DNA of 64,000 nucleotides from NCBI GenBank assembly GCA_002633005.1, contig NMRA01000574.1, positions 137,778-201,777 of the forward strand. Reading direction: 5' to 3'. A program made the position numbers and the translations under genes. The DNA is from Phoronis australis. Its lineage: Eukaryota > Phoronida > Phoronidae. Shown piece after piece: positions 38,801 through 50,800 of the stretch. The notes beneath the pieces are model-generated. The model saw only the letters and a list, made by a program, of their open reading frames with translations, had not been told where the DNA came from and did no database searches. Each line of letters opens with the position of its first letter. Position 1 is the first letter of the stretch.

Positions 38801-41800
38801 GAGAAGACATAAAACAATGGTTAAATGCAAAAGTAAACAATGTGTCGCTTATAGGCAATCAGTTGAGCAAGCTGAGCTTAACCACACTTAGTTTAGAAAA
38901 TAAACCGGTCAACATCGAAATTCGATGATGTACAAAACCGCTCTTAAACATCCATTCATTTACCACAAGGTCCCATTATAATTCTGGCTAAATCTTGACA
39001 AAAGCTCAACAGGTGTTGCTCCACGCAATTCTGTCGAAATTCTAAAAAGTTACTAGTTAATTTGTGTTAAGTCTGGTAGAGTTTGACAAAGTTCTGCTGA
39101 TGTCCGTCCAGTTTATTTTGAAAAATAATATACTTCAATGGAGGGAAAACTAATTAAAGGAGACGTAAGCAAAGATATAAGTAGCTTAATAACAAAACCT
39201 GCCCATAAATTTTTATTCTTACAACTACAATAATTTTATTAACTTCTACTAATTTCTCCACAGCTACGTACAGACTAGACGTATTTACAGAAGATATGAT
39301 CTAGGACATGCCTCGTTCATATATCCGGTGATGCTTGGCCAAAACCAGCGATTGAGCATCAATATCTGGTCGGCACTTTTGATGATCAAATGATTGTTCA
39401 CTAATATGATCATTTTTTTTACCACTAACTCATTAGATGATCACCGAAAACTTTATGAGACCAAGGTAATATTTCTGCAGAAGTTAGAATTTTGCAGCCA
39501 CATAACAGGCGGGGCTACTTACAGCTTGGCTCTCTTCAGCCCCACCCCCAAATACTACTCGAGTTCGCACATTCGGGCAATTTTTGTCGTACTTCTTGAA
39601 CTCATCATAGATTGTACACGCTTTCTTCCAGCAGGGAGATATCACCAAAACGTAGGGCTAAGAAATTAATAATTAATAAAATCACACAGTTATCAAAACA
39701 CATAATATTACGATTCAATTTTCAGAATATCTAACAAGAACATGCATATTCTTTTCAAACTGCATTAACTTCCTTCGTAATTTTTCTTTACAAATAGTGG
39801 ACATTAAAAACAGCGCGAAATTTTGAAATACAAAAATAGGCGATTGATAAACTGTAAAATTTGATTAACGAGAGTCATTCAAACTCAAGACAGCTTGCGA
39901 TTCACTTAATAGCTGCTTAGGATAACATGAAATAGGACAGAAAAGACCGAACTTATTTTGTCAAGGTCCTCAACAAAAAGTAACCCTATGGAAAAAACGA
40001 AATTCCAGTTATAACTGTCATCAAATAACATGATAAAATTTTGAAAATTGAGAATATTCAACCTTCAAAAAACTAAAATTTCAACTTCAGCAATCAGTGG
40101 TTACCAAAACTGAAGAATCTTTATTGAGCAATCTCTGGGGGATAGTTTATCAGCTGGAGGACCACTAGAATAATCTGATTCCCACGATGTCTGTCTTCCA
40201 TCAAACAAACTACGGTAAGAACTCTTCAGCTTGGGACAGTGAAAACTTAATTATTTTGCTTAAGGCTGGAACTTGCACCACATTTTAAGGCAACATTGGT
40301 CGTCCAAAATTCAAGAATAAAGATAAGTGACAAATGATTGTTAATCTTGATTTTACATGTGATGGGGACAAGTGACGGGGACATGTGAAAATATTGCACC
40401 AGTGGCTATGTTTGAGGATTTTGACAACTAACAATGTATTATCAGACTCTGCTGATGCAATACACATATTTGAGAAATATTGTGAGCGCCAAAATTGCTC
40501 AAGTCCCAATCTTCAGAATCAAAACAATTAAAGTTTGGCTTGAACTTTTGTGTCCCAAATTTTAGAGACTGTCCCAAATTGGAGAATGTTTACTGTATAA
40601 AGATTCCAAACAACAGCTTATAATCCCTGCATAAGAACTCCAACAGTTTACTTACCCCAGTCCCGGGTGGCATCTCTGCATAATTGGCTGGGCGGATGAC
40701 CTGAGACAGAAGAGGGAGAAGATAAGCCAGAGTCTTGCCTTTGTTGGGCGGGGCTATACCCACAAGATCACTGCCTCGGAAAATACATGGCCAGGAGTAG
40801 CTTTGAATGGCAGTAGGACCAGGAAAATCAGCCTCCAGCAAAATCTGAAATAAGTCAGACGTGTCAATACAATCAAGTTTGCAGTATTAAATCTTGACTC
40901 AGAAGCTACCAGTAACGTTCACTTCGTCCTTAGTGCAACGCTATAAAGTCATGAACAAAAAAAAAACATGCCAGATCAACCCCTAAAAAACAACAGGTTA
41001 ATTGAAGAAATGCTGAAACATAAATATCAGCATTTCAACACATTTCATATTCAGTTTGTCATAAATAACAAGGCTTTGAAGAATAGTTTCTTGGTTTGGT
41101 ATAGGAACAATAAGTGTACATGAAATTTCTTCGAATAAATTTAACAGTGCTCAGGCAGTATAATGCTGCACTATTAAGTAAATACCAATTTCTTATATAA
41201 CCAAAATCCTTCTCTTACAGTAAATAACGATTTCGCAAATTTCCACAATCCCTAAATCAATTCTCCTGCAAAAGTAGCTCAATCTATTGTCTTCACCGTC
41301 TTCAATTAATACTCAGTAAATTTCACAACTTAAAACACCTTGCTAATTCTTTTTGATTGGTCGTTGCTTCCAAATCTCCATTTTGTACTGTATAGGTCTA
41401 AGTGGTTATTGTGCCATTCCTGCTTTTGTGGTAACTCCGTACTGACTTTCTATATATACAGTTCAGAGCTGATTATTTGAGAATTAACCTCTGAAGATGA
41501 AGGAGGATTCCCATGAAACATGTTTTGATTAAAAACAGTTGTTGTTTTTATTAAGTACTAATTCAATTTGGACCAAACACGTCCTGCATCATACGATTAC
41601 GATGTGATTACCTTTTTAACACTGTCTGGAAAGTGAGAGGCCTTTTCCAGAGAGGTGATGGGATTAGGCACGCCATCTCCATGGACAAGGATGCCATCGT
41701 GGTGACCCCGAACTCCAGGAATTTCCTAGAAACGAGGTGAAGTGATTAATAATCTGGCCGGTGGAATTCGGCAACAAACCACAGCATACAACAGTTTTCT

Positions 41801-44800
41801 ACTGAGGGGGGAAATAATGCACAAGTTCTTGATACGATCCCGTCGTGCCAGTCTGCAAGTTGATATTCCTTTTTGAGAAATTTATGCGTTGAAGCATAGT
41901 ATAACAGAAAATTTTGTAAGTTGGCGACAACTAACCTAATAGAAGACGGCATCTAATAACCAGTGCCACAAAGTTTCTGAAGTTCACATCTATAGGGAAG
42001 TGAATTCAAGAATGAATTAATCACTAGAAAGTCGAATAGTTTGAAAATACTTCAGACCAGGAGAACATACCGGTTTTATCCAATTGTGAGCTGCTAATTT
42101 ACTAGACAGATCTGACGTGAGCCCATGCAGCAATCTGAAATATTAGAAACCCAATGGAACAAATTGACATTCTGTGACAAAATGAATTCGCATCAGTGAT
42201 ATCCAGTCCTATTAAATAACCATTGACCGTGATGATAAACAAATGTTGAGAAATGCCAAAACAAAATAAACAGTGCATTTTGATAAGAAGTCTGCAAAAC
42301 TCCATGAATCAGCGAAAGAACGAATGCAGTAGCCTTGCCTCAGCTAGATGAAAATCTAATTTGCTATTTATGTGCAGACGGCGTGTAGCCTCAGCCGAAG
42401 TTCCTCCCTCCTCGGTCAATTTAATCCAGAGCAGGTGAGTGTCTGCATGACAAACTTGCCGCAGAGGTAAGGCGGACGTGACAAAAAGAAAGTTCCAAAC
42501 TACACGCGTCACAAGAGGAAAGGTGACTTTCGAAATAGCTGCACCAATAGAAATTCATGAGCCCGCCAGACGACGAACAGATTTTTGGTGGACAGGCGTT
42601 CAACGCCACCTACAGATCTCATGTAATGCGGATGTGAGGTTTCAACATATCGGTCGCCGATAGGTGACGACTTTATGTATTCCCTATACTATACAATGAT
42701 GCCAGCTATGACCAAGACTACTAGGTTTCAACCTTCTGGTATAAACAGCGTTTTAACACCTTTCCTTCTATTCACATGCTGGCAAATTTTGACTGCTGAG
42801 CAGTGAGATGTATTAAATAATGCCTTACGAGAAAAGGCAAGTTTTGACCAATGGATGAAGGACACTATATTACCAATGGATGAAGGACACTATATTCCGC
42901 ACGTGGCAAAGAGGAATCTGAGACAACGCCATGAAAAGGTGGAGCAAATAGTTACACCCGTACAAAACTGCATTGGTTAACATTTCTGTCCACAGGAGTG
43001 CTTGTGCCAAATCCTCGTGCCTATCTAGACACATCCTTTGGTTCAAATTTCTTTCATACCTATTTCCAGGTGAGCTGTGATGTTCCTCTGAGTCTGATGA
43101 TGAATACGAGACACTCTTTCGCTTATTTGTTCGCAAGCTGGAAAACCAATTTTCAGTGAGACAAAGAAACTATTAGAACATTATCACTTCAAGGGAAGTT
43201 AGATTTAACTAACATGCATTTTATGCAGAAAGAAATAAAATGCAATAAAAATATTTTACTATTAAACTGTTATGATCAATATCATTACAAGTATTATTAT
43301 AAAATATTTCTACTACTATGCTTCTTCTTATCGTACCATTTCTCAAATCATGCTCATTACAGAATACTGAACACAATAATACAGAGAGATAAAAAACAAA
43401 ACAAATAACATGTGAAAAAGGACAAAAGAAATCTAGTGGCATACCGTGGTGAATGTTCTGAATCGGAGTCAGTGAAATAGACGCTGGAGCATTTGCTTTT
43501 CAGTATGGACTTGAGCGGCTTGGCACTAGGTTCTGTCTCGACCACTTCAGGGACACGTGGCTGTTCTGACCGTTTGGCACTCTCATCAAAATTGTCCAGA
43601 TCAACCAACATGGCGGTTGGCACTTCACAGACATGATTTGCTGTTGATTTCATAGTCTCAGAACTGCTAAAAACTTTTGGTTTAAAGTTGCTTGGCTCCT
43701 TTGTACCACTGGTAACGGGCAAACTGTTAATCACAGTCATAGTGTGTTTGTTACTCACAGCACAATCATCCACAGCACTAGGTTGTTGCTGGTGCAGTAG
43801 TTGCTGCTGCTGCTGTTGTTGTTGCTGAAGCAGCAATTTACATTGCTTATCCTGGTATTGCTGTTGTTGCAGTTTCAGCCGTAACTGTGATTGTGGTCGC
43901 TGTGATTGCTCATTCATAAGATGCTTGGGCAAACGAGCCGACAGCTTGCCACCGGCTAAAGTCTTTATGCCAGCAGGCATCCCCTCATCGGGCTTCACTG
44001 TTAAGTCTCTAGACATAGGTTGACTGGAGCCAACAACATTCTCAGCATGAGATTTCGCAGCTAGGTTCTTAGGCCGAACGTCAGCTGGTGGTGACAAAGG
44101 CAAAGGTCCTTTCCCATGGCAAGTTTGAGCCCCCGAAGATGCCTCCACCTCCAAATCCATTCCGCTGTCGCACACACTGTTTAGTTTAACATTATCCATA
44201 ACCAGAGATTCTAATGTTTTCTCAACGCTTGACACATGTTTGGGATTACCTACCTTGCTTCTACACCCAGGTTTCTCGGGAGAAGTAGAAGCCAAGAGAA
44301 GCCGCATACCTCTTCCTATGGTTTTGCGAGGAGGAGAGCCGGCGAAAACAGACTGAGACACAAGAGACTTATCATCAACAGACTCGTCTGACTTATTACT
44401 CCCCTGCGCGGGTACTTTCTTCTCGTCGTGGGCAGCTCTCAAATCATTCACAGGAAGCTGTCGAGTTGCAAATCTGGACACTGCTTTGGTAGATTCAAAT
44501 GAAACGACACAGTTTTTATCCTTGATTAGTGAAGACACTTGCTTTGAAGCAGGTTCAGATTTGTTTTGGTTGAGATCACCAACAGGTCTGCTAGATGGAA
44601 GACCCACAGTTGCAGCAGGGATAGATTGAGTTGACCCATGATTCAACGCAGCAGCGAGCAGCGCTTTACCCCTTTTCTTGGAGGGATTCTGGGGTATGAT
44701 GCCACCATTTGAGGGAGTGTTTGGCTTAACCAGCGAGTGAAAACCTACATCTGAGGAACTTGAGGTTAATCTAGGGTGGCACTCGTGGGCGAGAGCTGAA

Positions 44801-47800
44801 ACAGGAAATGGACGTCCTCGTCCAACTGCAAATGGTCCAGCAACACCACTAACACGAGATACATCACCCACTACAGTAGAAGGCACATCTGTTCCCGAGA
44901 TCCCCTTAGGCGTTGCAGATACTGACAATGAGCTTCCTGGCTGCAATCGAGAACTAGAACGATGGTGTATAGCAGAAGTCAAAGTCGTCCATTCGCCAGG
45001 GTCCGGTGAACCAGAGCGCTCCGGCATCAGGGAAGTGGTATACGTGTTCTTAGCATTTAAAAGACCTTGTCTGTCTGTATTTTGCGCATCACCCTTCGCT
45101 GTGGCTGAAACTGCGTCTGGTTTGAAGAGATTGCAGATCTCCTGCAGGTGTTGGGAGTATCGCTGTTCTTGTCTCTCTTTAGTGGTACCCGTGAGCTTGC
45201 TAGGGGCAGCCATCTGTGCCTTCTCCTCTGTCGAAACATTGTCTTGCGCAGTATGATCTGTAGGATATAAACAACACGATGAGTTGACTTTGGCAATTAA
45301 GTGTTTACAGAGTCATGTCTCTAGCTTCTCAGCTCAAGTTTAACTACACATCAATAAAGCATAAAAAAGGTTCCAGGTGATCAGCGCAGCGGCCCACATG
45401 AGCGACCTAATAATCACTTAGAAGAACAACTTTTTATCCACGACCAACAACTTAAGATAATTAAAATATGTAATGTTGTTACTGTTAGTAAACACTCAAA
45501 AGTCATACTACGAAATCACGCATTTCTTCATTTTTCACCAATGCCAGTCGCCACATTTTACGAGGTCGAACATTTTCTAGTCTTCAGGCAAATGATTAAG
45601 TTATTTGAACTCTGCTTGTAAGACCTGATATAGATTCAATTCTTTACCTGTAGTGCTGGCATACATAGCGTACTGCAGTCGTACAAGCTCATCGTTGAGA
45701 CACAGACTCTCCGTGGGGGTGCTGAGATACACCCGCACCTGCTTGCGCTCAGTCTGGGGCTCTCGGCACACGACATCAACCTTGGCACTATGCTCTGTAA
45801 ATTATAAAAACTTTTAAATGTTTACCCTTCGTTTAATACTAGTAATGACTCAAAGATGACCAAAAAGCATATAAAAATAGGGGAATTGAATCAAGTGTCC
45901 TTTTTTTCTAAACACCTTTTTTTCTAAACAATCCGAGATTGAGAACAGAAGACTTACTTACAAAAGGGGGCGTTCATTTTTGATGTTTAGCCCACACAAA
46001 TACAGTCCTGGAGGTGAACTGTCATGATAACGTATTGCAGTAACTGGTCCACATAGTTCAGAGTCTATGGGAAAATCCCTAGCAGAATTTTGAGCATGAA
46101 CCCAGCATGTAATGGCTCCATACGGCAACAGCACCCATCAAATTGTACGAATGAACTGGGCTGCGTTCCGTAGACACAAGAACCGGGTAAAAACGCAAGA
46201 TGATGCACAAAATCATAAGATATCTCCATGCATCTCAAGAGAACCACGTGATCACACTACCTTTATTTCTGAGTGCCTTGCATCTACACAATGCTGTCCT
46301 GTCATTTCAGTAGATGATGAGTGACAGATCTACTTACAGGACTTAACAAACTTACTTGATCATACGACAACAAAACCAATAAACATACCTTGCAGGGTTT
46401 TCGTCAAGTAATCGCAAGCTGCTGTGTCCCATGTTTTAGCTGGCCTGAAAAAGAATGTCGCACTTGTTGTTACTCGTCTACATTAAGGAATGACGAGTTG
46501 CCTAGCAACAGTCAGAGATTCAGAGTGAACAGAGACGCGTTTGGTAGTTTATCAAGAGAACAGTCAACTTCATCTTGAACTTACAGCACTCATACACCAT
46601 GCCAGATAGAAAGTTATTATTAACAGATACATGTTAACGCTTTGTTGTAAACAGAACAGTTTCCAAAAAATGCAATGGCAAGATGGTCTATAATAAGAAA
46701 TACCAGTAAGTCCAATTCACACCAGATTTTACAGAGCAGACCATCTAACTACAAGCTGAAGCCCACTACGTAATAACAGTGCCTTTTCTTTCAACCACTT
46801 TTCAGCCAAGGAGCAAACCGATCTTCAATTGACCTTTCGCAAGCTCCACTTCCTTACGAAATGTTGACAAACAAACAAGAAGTTTTACCCGACGTGTTGT
46901 TTGTTGGGTAAAATAGCGGCTTGGAAACAAAGGTGTGTTAAGAATGCTGCCTTATCATTGGTCAGTCAAGCTGTCACTCAAAATCCTGGTGATAGGTCAA
47001 TTCACCAAGCAACCTTAAAACTGTTTCTACTCAATACCTCTTGGAGCTTCAAGCAATTAATCCTTGAGAAATGTTAGAGAAATCATATTACAATCACTGC
47101 TATCACAGGCCCATTCTTTGCGACCTCAGCTGTTGTTATGACAACAGGTCTGCAGCCAGATTACCTGCGCTCGACGTCAAACGTATCTGGGTTTGTGTAC
47201 ATCGTGATGGGTACAACACCATGGAGTGTGAACTCCTGAGCTTGGAATGGAACATCCCAGAAGTGAGAGTTGGGCTCCCGAAGCCTGTAATAACAATGCA
47301 TAGAATTAAAAGAATGAAACAAACAAGGTGTCAATATGAATACTGAATGATGTTCTTGAAGGATGACAAGTTTTAGTAGATGTTTTCATCGGTCTCAATT
47401 TCGCAACATAACCTATAGCGTCGTATACTCTGCCTCTCCCTTGTGGAAAGTCACCGACAATGTGTTCTTTGTCGGGTAAAACGGCGGCTTGGAAACGCAG
47501 ATGGTGTGTCAAAAATGTTGCATTCTGATTGGTCAGTTAAGCCGTCAGTCAAAATCCTGGCAATAGGTCAATTGGTGAACCAACTCGTAGAACCTACACA
47601 TTAAGGTACAAAACCATTACCATTATACACACAAGGTAGTCTTTGATTCACCGATTCATTATGTCTTGACTAAATAATACTATATTTGTAGTTTCTTCAA
47701 AATGAAGCTTGAGAACCGTATTATCGAAATATGGCGCCGCAAATTTCAAACAGTGCACTAGTATTCTAAAAGTTATCTAAAAATATAGGGGCATGTCCTT

Positions 47801-50800
47801 GGTTTTGAAACACACGAGAGTACTAAGTGAAATCTAGCTAAATTGTGTCTAAAATTATAGAAAACCTTTCACAAAACACCTATTGCGTTGTGAAAATTTG
47901 ACAGACAACGTTCAGCGTCCCAACCACAAATTACCACTCGAATTAAGCAATTTCTATCATGCTGCAATTTCACTGCCACACTGGTATTTCAAATTTGTGT
48001 TACTTGTCCATACTAAGACTATTCTATCATTTCCAGTCACGTTCAACTAAATGAAGCCAAAAAATTGAGACCTATGAGAAATATTATTGTATTTGAGAAA
48101 GTTTTGTTAGCTGGAAACTCACCACTGAACTGGAATAAGCGTGTTCTTAGCAAAGTCGACCATAACACAGCTACAAAAGAAACCTCAAAATTAAACAAAG
48201 AAACCTTCCAAAATTTGCCGCTCGACCCAATGTACATAAATAAAAATTTAAAATACAGTACATCGAAAGAACTTACAGACAACTGAGTGTGTGTTTTCTG
48301 CACTTCGGCTTCAGCCCCAGATGAAGCTTATATAATTAAGAAAAATGACAAAAATAAATAGAATATTGGCAACACTATTGCACCGGCTAATACATAAAAC
48401 TGCTGTAAATCCAGTCACCATCAAATGCTATTTTTAATTAGACCACTTACTACTATAAAACATCCCTCAACTTACACACAAACGATGGGATTTCTGGGCA
48501 GAGAAAGGACAGTTTGGAGACCAGGGTCAGTAGGCCGGCTTGTTGCCTCATATTATAACTTGAAAACCAGGGTCAGTAGGCCGGCTTCTTGCCTCATATT
48601 ATAACTTGGAGACCAGGTACGGTAGGCTGGCTTGTTATCTCATATTATAACTTGGAGACCAGGGTCAGTAGGCCGGCTTATGACCTCATATTATAACTTG
48701 GAGACCAGGGACAGTAGGCCGGCGTCTTGCCTCATATTATAACTTGGAGACCAGGTACAGTAGGCCGGCTTGTTGTCTCATATTATAACTTGGAGACCAG
48801 GGTCAGTAGGTCAGCTTGTTGCCTCATATTATAACTTGGAGACCAGGGTCAGTAGGTCGGCTTGTTGCCTCATATTATAACTTGGAAACCAGGGTCAGTA
48901 GGTCGGCTTGTTGCCTCATATTATAACTTGCAGACCAGGGTCAGTAGGCCGGCTTGTTGCCTCATATAACTTGGAGATCAGGGTCAGTAGTCCAGCTTGT
49001 TGCCTCGTATTATATGCTGAGCACAGTCTCAAGTTACAAGGAACATACTGCCGGACCTTTGCAAGTCCCAGAAACCAACTCTCGTCTAAAATGGACTGAG
49101 TCAATCTCGATTTTATGACCAAAGGTGATCTAAATCAAAAGTTAAGTTTCTTTGATGGAACGCACATTTATCGCAGCTTTTCTGTACTTCACAGTGTACC
49201 AGTGCTAAGATGCCATTTTTGTTTTCCACACGTTTTGAAGTGTATCCATAAAACAATCAGTAACTTACTTGGCTTGGTATCCATTCTTAGTTAGAACTAC
49301 GTTGTCAATCTGTACTCTGTACCATGTCTTATCAGAACTCAGGCGTCCATAGCAGAACTTCCAGAAAAAAGAGATGAATAAAACAAAAAAAACAAAAGCA
49401 TTACATCAAAAACTGATTCAAAGTATTTGGAATTTCGAACACGTAATTGCAATTTATTTCAAGCTAAATCTCAATAAATAGAACATAAAATGACAGCATT
49501 CCACAATCATATAATAGCTATTTTTGTGCCACAATGTCAAACATTCCGTTCTATTCAACTGACAAATTAACCATGGTATTTCCTCAATTGTTATGAATTG
49601 AATATAATGGAGACAGAATACCATCCAAAACTTGATGCAAATTGCGCAATTAGTGAACCATTATTAACAACAATTCAGAAATTTTGCAACGGATGGCCAA
49701 ACCTAGACTGGAGGAATGTGCCTGCTCAACAACTGCTTGTCACAAATGGTCAGGTGAGGTTCAACTGTGTCAATGTTTCATGTCAAAGTTACAACATACA
49801 GGTTGAAACCAGTTGTTATGTCTAACAGTGCAATTGTTTTAAGCAAAATCAGAACCAGAAATACATAACTTAGATAATCCTACATGCTCACGTCATTTTG
49901 ACTTGCAATTGGCATAGTAAATGCTCAAATGCTTTGCAGGTCCCAAGGAGTGGCCGAGATCCAAAATACTGGTCTGACTTAAAATTATCAATAAACGGAA
50001 AAACTGGATTTTCGTGTCAGACTGACCATGTAGATTGAATTATTTTCTTCACAAACATTTGTTCTATCTATGAAAACGTGAGCCAGAATGTCACAACACT
50101 TCACCATAGGCACGTTCAATCCCCACATTCACTCTCTCTGAAGTGCTGCGGCCATTTTAGAAAAGTTTCAATTAAGACCGATTATCCGCGACCAAAATTT
50201 ACCACACCAGTACGGTAAAAACTCTTCCTCACAACATGAGATGGAGACTGACTCACCTGGCCTCGTCCAAACTGCGTCGCCTGGTTGGACACCACCTGAT
50301 CGTCATTCAGGTATTCGTTGACACTCTCCATGAATGCAGCAAAATTTTTTGCACCAGAAGACGCATGTGAGCTGGGTGCCTCCTTGGCGAAGAAGACACC
50401 CCGTTTATCTGGCACCTGACAAACATTTGAAAGGCACGATAAGGTGGTAAAAATTTGTCAATTACCAAATTACAACAGCCTTTTTTAAGTACGCTGCATG
50501 TGAATGTGGGTGGTCACTGGTAGAGATAGAGACTTCCACGGTTCCACCTCAGCGCAAAATCTCATGCAGTCTCAGTGTCACTACTGCTGCCATGTGAGAA
50601 CAAAAGACTAGAATATTGTAGTGGCTGCCAAAAAAAAATATGGTTTAGCAAATTGTTCTCTTGTCATTAAGTTCGAATGATACAAAAACTTACGGTTCAA
50701 AACATGGAAATACGTAAATTGTTCTCGTCATTAAGTTCGAATGATACAAAAATTTAAGGTTCAAAACATGGAACTACGCAGTGTTGGCGAAAACAATGAT

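Larger units (their letters stand above)
33838..42134 (-). other. TDRD12: TDRD12 exons 10-19: degenerate DEAD-type helicase core
   Basis: Residues about 879-1338. Lobe 1: FPGPTAIQ (Q-motif-like, Gln951), GIAPPNKGKT (motif I with Lys974-Thr975), VLVISPCWKKA (Ia), ILVATPHCLLRIL (Ib), VLDDAD (motif II, DDAD not DEAD, 1082-1085), VFSSQ in place of SAT (motif III). Lobe 2: GCCVLVFTSP (IV), LTDECVSELQIRDADCVIHY (V region) and FGKRLACMAKN where motif VI should be, without HRxGR. The P-loop lysine, threonine and an Asp pair remain, but motif III and VI are lost. TDRD12 and Yb helicases are known to be degenerate; ATP binding without unwinding is plausible (inference). Confidence 0.9.

Noticed and set aside
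48466-48500. 18-bp exon between TDRD12 exons 3 and 5
   Set aside because: Splice sites and phase fit, but the 48-bp exon at 48170-48123 fits too and encodes the expected VDFAKN strand.
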